Of a DNA stretch of 64,000 bases, positions 25,607 to 36,300 are shown piece after piece. The stretch is from positions 620,001 through 684,000 of the forward strand of contig PYGH01000001.1 of assembly GCA_003014445.1 (NCBI GenBank). The letters run 5' to 3'. The stretch's first letter is position 1; each line of letters begins with the position of its first letter. Origin of the DNA: Fusobacterium naviforme (GTDB lineage Bacteria; Bacillota; Clostridia; Lachnospirales; Lachnospiraceae). Below the pieces are notes generated by a model. That model was not told where the DNA came from and searched no databases. It saw only the letters and a list, made by a program, of their open reading frames with translations. Made by a program: the position numbers and the translations under genes.

Positions 25607-26140
25607 ATGGAGGCAACACACCGAGAGCTGGAAGGGCTCATGAGAGCAGAGGAGCTGAGGGATAGGCTGACAGAGGCGCTGGTAGGGCTGATACGCACCG
25701 GTGGCACGGGCAGCTTTCACATGATCAGCGATAAGGACAGGGTGTTTTTCCGCGGACTTGCACTGAGCGGCAGCCCGGATGCGACAGAGGAGCAACTTCA
25801 GAAGGGGCTCGGGGAGGTAAAGGCCATGCGGCAGCGCCTCACGGCGCCGAAGTGTGCCGGCTGTGCGGGGGCACCGGATCTCACGGGAGAATTTTCCATG
25901 GAGGCGCTTGCGAAGGACGACCCCGAGGTGCGGGCCCTGAAATTTTTGATTCTCTCAGGACTGCGCTCTCTTGCGGGCGTGGTGCAGAAGGCAATGGAGC
26001 AGGGCATCCATGATCCGGAGCTTGACGAGCGCTTCTATCGTACCATGTTTGTGCTGGGAGAGGACTTTGCGGAGGAGGATCTCCTTCAGATCGCCTACGG
26101 CCTGGAAGAGATGCGGGAGCTCAGCAGAAAGCTCATATAG
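25607..26140 (+). CDS. Small helical protein resembling the N-terminal domain of hybrid-cluster protein
   Basis: 177 aa, soluble and mostly helical. CAGCAG near residue 83-88 is a cysteine pair. The C-terminal half, LKFLILSGLRSLAGVVQKAMEQGIHDPELDERFYRTMF, resembles the hybrid-cluster protein (hydroxylamine reductase) segment that reads as LLIYGLKGxAAYxxHA. Full HCP is about 540 aa with further Cys and Glu cluster ligands, all missing, so no hydroxylamine reductase activity is expected. RBS GGGAGGTTTTCT, 20 bp after rlmB, last gene of the run. Resemblance is by eye; otherwise of unknown function. Confidence 0.5.
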   Translation: MEATHRELEGLMRAEELRDRLTEALVGLIRTGGTGSFHMISDKDRVFFRGLALSGSPDATEEQLQKGLGEVKAMRQRLTAPKCAGCAGAPDLTGEFSMEALAKDDPEVRALKFLILSGLRSLAGVVQKAMEQGIHDPELDERFYRTMFVLGEDFAEEDLLQIAYGLEEMRELSRKLI

Positions 26141-26228
26141 GTCCGACGGACAGGGAAAACACAACCCGTACCTTTTGATGAAGTTTGTGGTTTGAAGTTT
26201 CTTTGCAGGGTGTTCCCCCTGCACCCCC

Positions 26229-26254
26229 GCCGTTCAAGAAAGCTGATGAACGGC
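26229..26254 (+). terminator. Hairpin downstream of the rlmB operon
   Basis: GCCGTTCA (26229-26236) pairs perfectly with TGAACGGC (26247-26254), 10-nt loop, without a clear T-run. A GCAGGG/CCCTGC mini-stem precedes it at about 26205-26222. Weak terminator candidate. Confidence 0.4.
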
Positions 26255-26277
26255 GAAGCCGTTTAACTCTATTTATA

Positions 26278-26309
26278 TTGACCTATATTTATATTATATG
26301 TATAATATA
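26278..26309 (+). promoter_or_regulatory. brnTA promoter with 9-2-9 palindrome over the -10
   Basis: TTGACC at 26278-26283, 17-nt spacer, TATAAT at 26301-26306. TATATTATA (26290-26298), TG, TATAATATA (26301-26309) is a perfect inverted repeat covering the -10, a likely binding site for the BrnA antitoxin. Confidence 0.7.
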
Positions 26310-26331
26310 TTTATAAAAAGGCGATGAAACA

Positions 26332-26616
26332 ATGACATTTGAATGGGACGAGAATAAAAATCAAATCAACAAACAAAAACACGGCATAGCCTTTGAAGAA
26401 GCACAAACGGTATTTTACGATGAGCAAGCACTATTGGAATACGACGAATTGCATTCGGAGAATGAAGATAGATTTCGTATTCTTGGTCGGAGCGATGAAG
26501 GTAAAATTCTTCTTGTAGTGCATTGTATTCGTGAAGAAGCGATTATTCGTATTATCTCATCAAGAAAGGCTACTGCAAGAGAAAAAGCGGGTTATGAAAG
26601 GAGCGTCAGGCGATGA
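26332..26616 (+). CDS. brnT: BrnT family ribonuclease toxin
   Basis: 94 aa. FEWDENKNQINKQKHGIAFEEAQTVF, then RFRILGRSDEGKILLVVH and IRIISSRKATAREKAGYE, are the conserved BrnT blocks; the RelE-like active site includes the K-H-G turn and terminal Arg/Glu. Type II toxin inhibiting translation. ATGA overlap with brnA. AT-rich compared with its surroundings. Confidence 0.92.
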   Translation: MTFEWDENKNQINKQKHGIAFEEAQTVFYDEQALLEYDELHSENEDRFRILGRSDEGKILLVVHCIREEAIIRIISSRKATAREKAGYERSVRR

Positions 26617-26843
26617 AAGAAAGAGATGAATTTTTAGAAAAAGAATTTAATTTTAGCAAAGCAATAAAAAATCCGTATGCAAAGGCTCTTAAAAAGCCTG
26701 TTACAATTAACCTTGATGAAAATATAATTATTTATTTCAAGGGCAAAGCGGAAAGCACAGGCATTCCATATCAAACATTGATTAACCTCTACCTCAAGGA
26801 CTGCGTAACAAACAACCGAAACCTTGAGGTGCTTTGGAAGTAA
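26613..26843 (+). CDS. brnA: BrnA family antitoxin
   Basis: 76 aa. FNFSKAIKNPYAKALKKPVTINLDENIIIYFKGKAESTGIPYQTLINLYLKDCV: an N-terminal toxin-binding region and a C-terminal ribbon-helix-helix (VTINLDENII...), as in CopG/BrnA antitoxins. Coupled to brnT by ATGA. Probably represses the pair through the 9-2-9 palindrome. Confidence 0.9.
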   Translation: MKERDEFLEKEFNFSKAIKNPYAKALKKPVTINLDENIIIYFKGKAESTGIPYQTLINLYLKDCVTNNRNLEVLWK

Positions 26844-26896
26844 AAAAAACGGGAACGCAATCAAGGGGGCATACTTGCGGAAGGAGAGAATTGCGT

Positions 26897-27328
26897 ATGA
26901 TGCATTCAAAGGCAAATCAGGTTCTGCACAGGATACAGGGCGTATTTTTTCAGTATGCGATGTGGTTTGAGGTAATCATAGCATTGATTATATTTTTTGG
27001 TATCGTCATACATCTGTATCGACTGCCTGAATTGACCTTTGGAAACGAAGCATTGAGTTTTAATGCATTTTTGCAGTATCTTCTGGAGGCACTGATCGGT
27101 CTTGAAGTTGTGATGATGCTCTGTCGGCACGATCTGGACTCCATTATGGAGGCGATGATTTTTGCAGTCGCAAAGAATCTTCTGGTGATTCATGAGAGCA
27201 CACTCGGCGTGCTGATCGGGGTTCTGGCGCTCGCGGTGCTGTTCGCGATCCGGAAGTTTCTCTTTATATCAGGAACAGAACTTCTGGAGCGGAGAAAGCA
27301 TTCGGACTATATTCAGCGAGACAAATAA
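26897..27328 (+). CDS. Four-helix membrane protein, possibly PsiE-like
   Basis: 143 aa with four hydrophobic segments (about residues 17-40, 55-80, 85-105, 110-130) and a short basic tail. Size, topology and the final FAVAKNLLVIHESTLGVLIGVLALAVLFAIRKFLF segment are reminiscent of the phosphate-starvation-inducible PsiE family, but this is uncertain. RBS AAGGAGAGAATTGC places the start at 26897 (a second ATG follows at once); the upstream frame runs into the brnA end. Confidence 0.5.
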   Translation: MMHSKANQVLHRIQGVFFQYAMWFEVIIALIIFFGIVIHLYRLPELTFGNEALSFNAFLQYLLEALIGLEVVMMLCRHDLDSIMEAMIFAVAKNLLVIHESTLGVLIGVLALAVLFAIRKFLFISGTELLERRKHSDYIQRDK

Positions 27329-27584
27329 GTACCGGCCGGGAGTGCTTCCACATTATGGTCTGGGAGACATCAGAGCAGCGTGTGTGAAACAGAAAAAAGA
27401 ATATTGAACAAAGGTTTTCAAAAACAAGCGTTTTGTTGAGAATATATGAGGCATATACAATATATAGCAATACAATATATATATATATATATATTGTGCA
27501 ACAAATAAAATCGAATTTTAAAAGTTTCATGGACAAACAATTACAAAAGTGTTATCTTATATTTAATATCTGAAGGAGTAAAGA
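27329..27584. other. AT-rich intergenic region with long AT palindrome and candidate promoter
   Basis: Very AT-rich. A perfect 26-bp palindrome of alternating AT, ACAATATAT...ATATTGT, spans 27472-27497, preceded by a near copy of TACAATATAT at 27456. TGGACA (27530-27535), 17 nt, TATCTT (27553-27558) could be the promoter of the surface-protein locus. AAGGAG at 27573-27578 precedes the small frame at 27585. Confidence 0.5.
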
Positions 27585-27779
27585 GTGTGCTCTTTTCAGT
27601 CTTGTGTCTTTGGGACGGAGTGCGGGAGCGCGCGTGCGGAACAGAGTAAGGTTATCATGGGGAATAGTTTGGCATGGAGATACTTCAGTATCACACAGGA
27701 CGGAGAAAAGGTGAGCTTTCAGCATCGTCTGATCACAGAGGCGGGCATGAGGAAGGCTGCCATGCAGCCGGAGCCTTGA
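27585..27779 (+). CDS. Possible 64-aa leader ORF of the surface locus
   Basis: GTG start six nt after a perfect AAGGAG and just downstream of a candidate promoter, ending 29 bp before the likely start of the 3D-domain gene. Product contains two N-terminal cysteines and no recognisable domain. An internal ATG at 27657 would give 40 aa. Supported only by RBS and position; it may be a non-coding leader. Confidence 0.3.
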   Translation: MCSFQSCVFGTECGSARAEQSKVIMGNSLAWRYFSITQDGEKVSFQHRLITEAGMRKAAMQPEP

Positions 27780-27808
27780 CTTCTCTGAGGCAGAAGGGAG
27801 AGCGGCGT

Positions 27809-28705
27809 GTGCGGAATGGACGTCTGATTCACAGTCTGAGAGGGCATCCGCTGTGGGAGGAGCGCGTTCCGGTCTGCGGAATGCTGCTTCTGTTCTTCCT
27901 TTCTCTGGGAATGGTGGTGCCCGGTGCGAAACAAAGTCTTGCGGCGGAATGCACTATGGTTCCGCCTCTTTTTGTGGATGGAAATACCCGGGCGTTGTCG
28001 CTTGCGCCGCCCCTTGTACAGGAAGGAGCAGCGGAGGAGGAGACCCGCAGCGGCCCGGAGAGGGCCAAGGATGAAGGTGGGGATGCCAAAGCTGTGAAGG
28101 AGCTCTCTCTGGGAGAGATGGAGATAGCTGCTTATTTTGAAAAGGACGGCAGCACGTACAGCGGCGCAAAGCCGAGAGAAAACCACACCGTTGCGGCTGA
28201 TCTGACACTCTTTTCCATAGGTGAATCTGTCCGGATTGGGGAGAAGGAGTACCGCGTGGAGGATAAGGTGATGCCCGGCAGCAGTGATAAGCTGAGGATC
28301 TGGTTTGACAGCTGCGAGAAGGCGATGAGCTTCGGCAGACAGAGAATGAAGGTGAGGCGCCTTGTCCGGGAGGAGAGCCCGCCGGAGGGCTGGGAGCTCC
28401 TGGGAGAGTTCCAGACCACGGGCTACTGCAACTGCGCGCTCTGCTGCGGAGTACACGCGGGAGGGCCCACGGCGAGCGGCACGATGCCGGAGGAGGGGCG
28501 CACCGTGGCGGTGGATCCGGAGGTCATCCCACTGGGCACGGAGCTGATGATCGACGGAAAGAAGTATGTTGCGGAGGACACAGGACGGCTCGTCAAAGGT
28601 GCGGTTATCGACATTTATTTCGATACGCATGAAGAGGCGCTGCGTCAGGGAAGACAGAACAGAAAAATTTATATCAGAAAAGCTGAAGAAGGGGGAGGAA
28701 GATGA
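27809..28705 (+). CDS. Exported protein with two 3D domains (YuiC/Stp-type wall protein)
   Basis: About 298 aa. Signal peptide/anchor at about residues 23-45 (MLLLFFLSLGMVVPGAKQSLAAE), then a variable linker. Residues about 104-190 form a degenerate 3D domain that keeps the AAD and VED aspartates but has LRIWF in place of the third Asp. Residues about 197-295 form a good 3D domain with GYCNCALCCG, AVDPEVIPLG, AEDTG and VIDIYF. 3D domains share the double-psi barrel of MltA-type lytic transglycosylases, so a peptidoglycan role is likely. GTG at 27809 behind GAAGGGAGAG is the best start; the frame opens earlier. ATGA overlap with the next gene. Confidence 0.75.
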   Translation: MRNGRLIHSLRGHPLWEERVPVCGMLLLFFLSLGMVVPGAKQSLAAECTMVPPLFVDGNTRALSLAPPLVQEGAAEEETRSGPERAKDEGGDAKAVKELSLGEMEIAAYFEKDGSTYSGAKPRENHTVAADLTLFSIGESVRIGEKEYRVEDKVMPGSSDKLRIWFDSCEKAMSFGRQRMKVRRLVREESPPEGWELLGEFQTTGYCNCALCCGVHAGGPTASGTMPEEGRTVAVDPEVIPLGTELMIDGKKYVAEDTGRLVKGAVIDIYFDTHEEALRQGRQNRKIYIRKAEEGGGR

Positions 28706-30360
28706 AGAGACAGAGAAGAAAGGGGATCGCAGGGGCACTCGCGCTGACTGTTGCGCTGGGCTGCTTCCTGCCGGCGGCTCCGGTCTATGCCGAGGAGGGG
28801 TGGACAAAACAGGGAGATGAGTGGAGCTACCTGAACAGGAACGACACTCCGATGACAAATGTCTGGAAGAAGTCGAAGGAGAACTGGTACTACCTGGGCG
28901 AGGACGGACACATCGTGAGGAATGGGATCGTCACCTGGCGGGATTATGACTACTACGTGGATGCGGATGGAAAAATGCAGGCAAATGCGTGGATCTGGAT
29001 CGACGGGAGTGGTTCCGGGGATGATGTCCATGAGGAGGGCTGGCGCTACTTCGGCGCAGACGGAAAGGGCTATAAGAAAAAGAATAAGAGCTTCCGGAAG
29101 GAGATTGACGGAAAGTACTATGTCTTTGATGAAGATGGCGTGATGCTGACCGGCTTCATTGACGAGAACGGCGAGGCTGTGGAGGAGGACGATCCCTTTG
29201 TGGAGGGACGCTACTTCGCGGGGCAGGACGGCGCGCTGTACACCGGACAGTGGCTGAACTACGGCGGCATCGGGACGGCAGACGGAATCGGCGGCTCCGG
29301 CCTTGAGAGTGCGGTCAGCGGCAGGAGCTACAGCGATTATCCTGAGATGTGGATGTACTTCGGCGCGGACTCAAAGAAATACCGGAGCAGGGGCGGGAGC
29401 CCGCTTCAGAAGGAGATCGGCGGCGCCACCTATGGCTTCGACGAGAACGGGATCATGCTCTCCTGGTGGGGGGATATCGCGAGTCTGAGTGACGCAGTGC
29501 GGAGCAATCCGACCACAGTGCAGTCTGTCAAGTATTACGACGGCTACGACGGCGGACCGCTGATGAAAAACAAATGGCTCTGGATGTTCCCGTCGGAGAA
29601 GCTCAGCGAGGACGATTTCATCGACCTTGAGAGCAGCTGGTGGAGAACGGATGCAAAGGGAAGGGTGTATCGGAACCGCATCAAGGAGGTGAATGGAAGA
29701 AGGTACGCCTTCGACGGCATCGGCAGGATGCAGACCGGCTTTGTGCTCTTTGGCGGAAAAGATGAATTTGTCGCGCAGTACGATGTTGATGCTTGGGATT
29801 CGAAGGATTTCATCGAGGGGAATCTCTACGGCATTGAGAAGGCGGATCTCTATCTCTTCGGTCCGGACGAGCTGAACGATGGCTCGATGAAGAGCGGAAA
29901 AGAAATTGAAGTGGAGCTGGCGGACGGCGTCTATACCTTTGGCTTCGCGCCGAATGGAAAGGCATACGGGAACCGGAACTACCTTCAGAAGCGAGGCGGC
30001 AAATATTACATCAACGGTCTGCGGCTTGAAGCGGACGAGGGCTTCGGCTACGGTGTGGTGAAGGCGGAAAAAAACGGCGCGGATTACTACCAGGTGGTCG
30101 ATGAGAGAGGAAAGGTCGTCACCGGGAGAAAGGCGCTGAAGGATCGCGACGGCGGCTATTTGCTCATCATCGGCGACAGGTTTGTTGCTTACTGTGGAGA
30201 TGAGTTCGCGCCGAGATGGCGGAACGGAGACAAGGGTCCCGGCTTCTATCATTACGACAAGGACAATAAGGAAGACCACTACGCAGAGGGGCTGATTGCG
30301 GGCAGCGATACGCCGACCGTGGAGAGCGGACTTCCGGCTGAGGAATGCCTGAACTTTTAA
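28702..30360 (+). CDS. Secreted cell-wall-binding-repeat protein
   Basis: 552 aa. Signal peptide with cleavage near PVYA-EE (about residue 31). The whole mature protein is made of aromatic- and Gly-rich choline-binding-type repeats, e.g. WYYLGEDGHIVRNGIV, KYYVFDEDGVMLTGFI, YGFDENGIMLSWWG, RYAFDGIGRMQTGFV, spaced irregularly by about 20-45 residues with unusual insertions. These repeats bind teichoic-acid choline or other wall glycans. No catalytic domain is recognisable, so it may be a structural or adapter wall protein. RBS AAGGGGGAGGAAG; coupled upstream and followed 17 bp later by the 2088-aa gene. Confidence 0.8.
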   Translation: MKRQRRKGIAGALALTVALGCFLPAAPVYAEEGWTKQGDEWSYLNRNDTPMTNVWKKSKENWYYLGEDGHIVRNGIVTWRDYDYYVDADGKMQANAWIWIDGSGSGDDVHEEGWRYFGADGKGYKKKNKSFRKEIDGKYYVFDEDGVMLTGFIDENGEAVEEDDPFVEGRYFAGQDGALYTGQWLNYGGIGTADGIGGSGLESAVSGRSYSDYPEMWMYFGADSKKYRSRGGSPLQKEIGGATYGFDENGIMLSWWGDIASLSDAVRSNPTTVQSVKYYDGYDGGPLMKNKWLWMFPSEKLSEDDFIDLESSWWRTDAKGRVYRNRIKEVNGRRYAFDGIGRMQTGFVLFGGKDEFVAQYDVDAWDSKDFIEGNLYGIEKADLYLFGPDELNDGSMKSGKEIEVELADGVYTFGFAPNGKAYGNRNYLQKRGGKYYINGLRLEADEGFGYGVVKAEKNGADYYQVVDERGKVVTGRKALKDRDGGYLLIIGDRFVAYCGDEFAPRWRNGDKGPGFYHYDKDNKEDHYAEGLIAGSDTPTVESGLPAEECLNF

Positions 30361-30377
30361 GAGAGGAGCAAAAGGAA

Positions 30378-33300
30378 ATGAAGAATGGAACAGCAGGAAA
30401 ACGAAAGGGGATCGTCAGGCGCTTCCTCGCGAAGGCTCTTGCGCTCACAATGGTGTTCGGCCTTCTTGCGCCGGCGCCGGCGATGACGCTGACGGCATAC
30501 GCGTCGGAGATGGCCGTGGAAGATCTTGGCGAACGAAGCTGCAGCTCAACTCTGGGAGTCATCCAGTCGAGTAAATCCTTTGACATTCAGGGAAAGAGAA
30601 CGGAAAATACTACATACACCACCGGTAGCAGCAGCTTTAATACAAGCTATCGTAACAATGGGTATCAGACCTATATTGCGGTCAATGGCGGCGACAAAAA
30701 AAGTATACAATGCAATAAAAACGGCGGAGTACAGGAGCCTGAGGGGACGGGCGTTGAGGTAAAAATGACTGTGCTGCCGAGTCCTGACAACAAGTACCTT
30801 TTTGTGAATTATTATGTTTACAATAAGGATGCTCAGGTTAAGAAGGTAAATATTGGAAGCTGTGCGGATATACAGATAGACGGACACTCATCCGGAAGCG
30901 GTGACCCGGCGGATGCCGCGACGCTTTATAAGACAGACGCTGGCTTTCATATGCTGAATTATGGGAACTACTCATCCTTTGACTGCTACACCAGCGAGAA
31001 TATTACAGGAATGCCGGTGCCTACCACGCGGTGGATTGGATACTATGGAAGCAGAAGCCAAAACATTTTCACTGAAGGCGGCGGTTCATCTGTCAGCAAT
31101 ACCGACTCGGGTCTGGCGTATTCCTGGAGTTTTGAGCTGCGTCCCTATGAGACGGTGCAGAGAAGGGTGGCATTTGCCTGCCGCGTGAATTCTTATTATG
31201 TGTCTTCGCAATATGGAGATGACGGAAATGAAGGTACCTACACAAAGCCGTATAAAACGCTCAGTAAGGCGATAGAGAAAATTGGAGATAATAAGGGATA
31301 TATCTATGTTATGGACTATGAGCCTTTTACTTCAGCGCTCACGCTTTCTGGAAGCGACAGCAGGGATATAACCATAGCGAGCACAGATTTTACACACGAG
31401 GGGAAGACAACCCTGAATCTACCGGCCGAAGAGCGGATTAAGACCCTCGAGAGAGATACAAACTATGCGGGCGAGCTCTTTCATGTGACGGGAGGCAAAT
31501 GGAGCTTTAACGATATTACGCTCTCCGGCAGTGAAAAGGAAAGCGCTTCTCCTGTTATTTCGGTGACAGCGGGAAGACTGGCAATCAACAGTGATGCGAC
31601 GGTGACCGGCGCAAAGGGAAGCGCGACGGACAAGGGCAGCGCGATTGATTTGAGCGGCAGTGCGAGCCTCGCCATGAACGGCGGCTCGGTTACAGGCAAT
31701 ACCTCCGCGAAAGACGGCAGGGGCGCCGTGCATTTCAACAGCACGGGAACCTTTGCTGTTTTGAACGCGGTGAAGATCAGCGGCAACAAAGACGCGGAAA
31801 ATAAAGCAGCGAATGTATACCTTCCGGCTGGACAGTGCATCGCGGTGGAGGGTGATCTTGAGGGCAGCGAGATCGGCGTGACGACGGCGACGCTTCCGGA
31901 GATGACGGTAGGAGGAGCTGCCCCGACCGCTGCCGGACAGGAGGTTGTGGTGGCGGTGCCCTCCGCGAGCTACCCGGGTACTGTGGTCACCTGCCCCTTC
32001 TCCGATTCTTTCAAGGCGGACCAGAGCGCAAAGGGGCTCACGGTGAACGTGGGTACAGATACAGATACGTTCCATAATATTAAAAATGCAGTGCTCCGGC
32101 GGAGCGGTTATACCATGAGCTTCGTCTATGTGGACGATAAGGGAACGGCGGTCAGCGGCGCGGAGAACCGCCCGGAGAAGCCCTACGGTGAGGGAGCTGC
32201 GGTCGATGAGGCTGCTCCGGCTCCGGCTCCTGGTTACACACTGACGGGTGTCAGCGTGAATCAGGGCAGCGGCACGGCACTGACCCCTGTAATGAGCGGC
32301 AGCGATATGGGGAAAATCACCGGAAACATGCCTGCGCAGGATGTCGTTGTTACATACACCTATGTAAGGCGCGGCAGCTCCATCAGCTTTCATGCGAACG
32401 GCGGTACGCCGGAGCCCGCGGAGCTGAAGGGAAATACCGGGGACAGCGTGCATGCAGTGATGCCGACTGTCCTGAAGTACGGCTATACCTTTGAAGGATG
32501 GGTCAAGGGTGTCTATGACGCAGGGACTCAGAGCTGGAGCCTGCCGACGCCTCCTTACACCTTCGAGAGAGCGCTTCCTTCGCACTTCCCGGAGGAGCCG
32601 GTGAAGTACTACGCTATTTTTAAGCCGGACACGAGTGTAAAGTTCGACTACACGGTGGCATATCAGAATGCAAACGGGAGCATTACCTTCCAGACGGGCA
32701 CCGCAGAGAAGGCGCACTCCGTGGAGGATGAGATCACAGCGGATCAGAAAGCGATCCATGGCTATAAGTGGTCTGAGGCGGCTTCCCTTCTGAGCCCCGA
32801 GAAATTTGATTTTTACGACGGACGCGGTCCTGTTGACATTGCCACCTTTGATCCCGCGAACGGCCACTTATCCGGGCATATGCCGGGACAGGACGCCGCT
32901 GTCTACTATCGCTATGTGGTGGATTATAGTGATCCGAGTGCCCGCTCGAATTTCACCGTGAAGCATGTGACGGCGAGTGGCACAGAGGTTTTTCCGGAGC
33001 ACACGGAGCCCTACTATCCGGAGGATGACATCGCGGCGCATCCGGCAACGGTCTATGGCTACGATCTGGTCGAAGCAAAGGTCACAAAGGGCACTATAGC
33101 GGATGACACGGACGGACACCTGGTCAGTGCGGCGGGTGAAAACTTTGACAACGCATGGAACTACAGCGGAAAGATGCCGAACCAGCCCGTGGAGATCACT
33201 TATATCTATGAGCCGAACGGCGAGGGCTATCGCTTCAGCGTGAACTATAAGGACAACAACACGGATGACAGCAGCCTGAGGGATATCATCGAACCCATTG

Positions 33301-36300
33301 AGGATAAGGGGAAACAGGCGGATCAGCCTGTCGAGGCGGAGTGCAAGGAGCTGTACGGTTATATTCACAGCACGCACGCTGCCGTACCGGCCGCACCGAA
33401 CGCGCAGTTTGACGGAGACCATAACTACTCCGCGAAGATGCCGGCGGACGACCTCACAGTGACCTATACCTATGACCGTGATCCGGACAAGTGGGTGCAG
33501 ATCAGCTATTACAGCGGACCGCTGGGAGCGCTCTCGCATGATAACGAGTCTCCGGCTAACGATCCGTCCAAGCTTGTCTCGCCGGACGTGAAGAGCGGCG
33601 GCAGCGGCAGCTACTATGCAAAAGTGCTGAAGGCAGGTGGTTCGGACGAGGGCTATACCTGGGAGCAGATCCGGAAGAAGCGCCTGGTGCCAATTGCGAA
33701 ATCGAACAGCGAGTACTATCGCTTTGCGGGCTGGTTCATTGACAGCAACGGAAACCAGATTCTGGATCGGGATAATGGTGAGACCCTGCTCACAGATACG
33801 CAGAAATTTGACGGCGATACCGCAGTGTTCGCGTACTTTGAGGAGGTACCCTCGAAGTGGGTGGATATAAAATTCAAGGCGGGAGATCACGGAACGCTGA
33901 CCGGCGCGGCGACGCTTCACACGCGCTACGACGATACCTGGGGAGCCATTGCAAAGCCTACCTATACGCCGGAGGTGAATTACCTTGTGCGGGGCTGGTA
34001 CGACGGCAGCGTGGCAATGCAGGATGGCGATGCACTGACAGACGGGAAGACCTACACGATCCGCTTCTATCCGGATCCGAATGTCTTCGGAACAAACGCG
34101 GGCGATGTGGATGCCGCGGGAAGCCTTGATGAGGACGGACAGGGCAGAGTCACGGCCTTCGATACGAAGCCGGGCTATAAATACATCATCACCGACATGG
34201 CCGGGAAGATCCTGGGTGTTCAGAATGGAAGCATTACGGGAAGGGTGATCTTTAACGACCTCTATCCGGGAACGAGGTATCAGGTCTATGAGGCGTCCGG
34301 AGATACCGATGCCGCTCCGGGAGGCGATGTCTCCGGTGCGAGCGGGATGCTCGGAAATCCGACGGAAGTCCTGGTGCCGGTGGTTGAGCATAACTACCAG
34401 ATCAGCTACGACACGGAGAATGAGGGGAAGACAGTCCTGACCATTGAACCGGCGGATAAGGATGCGGACTACGCAATTCTTGACGAGAGCGGAAATGTGG
34501 TGCATACGCCGGAGAGCGGCGAGGGCGGCTGGCAGACCCCGGCGGGGAATCCCGGAAAAGTCGTCTTCTCGGGCTTGAATCATGGCGGAAAATACACGGT
34601 TGTCGCGCGGCCGAAGGGACAGAGCGGCATAGCGGCGGAGGATAAGCGGCAGGACGGCACAGATCTCACGATGGATCCGGGCGGTGAGCTGGAGATTCCG
34701 AAGTTCATCGTGCAGACGGTGAACGGAGAGGTGGTGAGCGTCGGAGACAACGCAGTCGGCGCCCCCCGCTATGATGAGGCGCACAGAGGAGATGCCGTTC
34801 AGGTCTCTGCGGAGGCAGCGGACGGCGCAGGCCACAGCTTCCGCTTCTGGAGGGTGCTGGTCGGTGCGGTCTCCGGAATCGGCTCAAAGCTGAAGAATCT
34901 TGCGTTCGGCTTTGCGATGCCGGATACCAATGTGGTGTTAACAGCGGAGTACCAGAGAGGCTCTTCGAGCAATGCGACTGTCACGGATGAGGTCCGGGGC
35001 GGAAATCCGGGCGAGATGGCGCTTGATCCCGACGAGATCGAGGATCTTGAGGACAGTCTCACCACGGACGCGGATCGCGTGCTGATGAAGAAGAACAAGG
35101 CGGAAGTCATCTACAAGGTGGTGTACAGAAAGGGAAAGGTCAGGAAGAATGTCTCCGATGCGGTGAGGGAGTTCAATGATTATGAGCACAGCTCACACAA
35201 GAAGGCTTACACCGAGGCGTGGGAGCTCGGCGTCGATATCGAGCGCTACGTCAACGGAAGAAGAGTGAAGCGGACCACGCCCTCCAATGCACAGTTCAAT
35301 ACCTATGTGCAGCTCGACAAGGAAGATGTGGACATGATGGATTACGCGCTCTATGAGTACCGGAAGGATCCGGCTGATCCGACGAACTACCTTGTGGAGG
35401 AGGTTACTCTGAGTGAGGATCCGGAGGAGAGCGGAGGACTCTTCACCTTTACGGCAAGAGATGGCGCGCGCTATGTCCTGACCTACTCGAAGGCGTTCCG
35501 CCTCACCTTTATCAACGAGCACTCCGAGACACAGCCGCAGTATACCTTCAAGCTGCGAAAGGGTGATTCACCGGAGGATACAGTGGGAAATCCGGATTAT
35601 CCAAACGGCGATTACAGTCAGGTGGAGGATCCGAAACCCGATTTCACGAGCACGGAAGGTATCTATTACCTCTACAAGGGCTGGAGCCGGAGAAAGGACA
35701 GAATGAGGGCCTTTGATCCGGGCGATCCGATCGGGAAGAGAAGCTATATCTACGCCTTCTACGAGGACAATAAGAAGGAAGTGACCGAGGCGCGGAAGGC
35801 TCTGGACAAGGCGATTCAGGAAGCGATGCGAAGGGCGGACGACTTCTTCTTAAAGAGGAAGGAGACCGGAGAGATTCTGGATAAGATAAACGATGTCGTG
35901 AGAAGGTTTGAACAGACCGAACCGAGAAGGCTGACGCAGAATGAGCTTGAGGATCTTCTGAGCGAACTGAAGAACTTCATGAAGACCTACGACGATCAGC
36001 TGGATGGCCGCTATAAGCACTATGATGATATCACCACCCACAGAAGCGGCGGCGGAAGCAGCGGCGGTGGCGGCGGAAGAGGCGCGGGAACGAGGAGTGT
36101 TCCCTATGTCCCCGAGAACGCCAGAAATTATGTGGTCGGAACCAATGGAAACTGGGAGCTTGTGGACGCGGAGAAGCACGAGTGGGCCTTCGTGCTGAAT
36201 GGAGGCATTCGCCTGACCAGCCGCTGGGCGAAGCTCGATTACGCGAACGGAGATATAAACCGAAACGGCTGGTATCACTTCAACTCTCACGGCCTCATGG

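Noticed and set aside
27472-27497. Replication origin at the AT-rich palindrome
   Set aside because: No DnaA-box cluster, dnaA/dnaN or partition genes are nearby; surroundings are a gene promoter region.
31419-34835. Two long minus-strand open frames (482 and 655 codons) opposite the 2088-aa surface gene
   Set aside because: They are antisense shadows of a repeat-rich coding region, have no RBS and give Arg/His/Leu-rich sequences without any family pattern.
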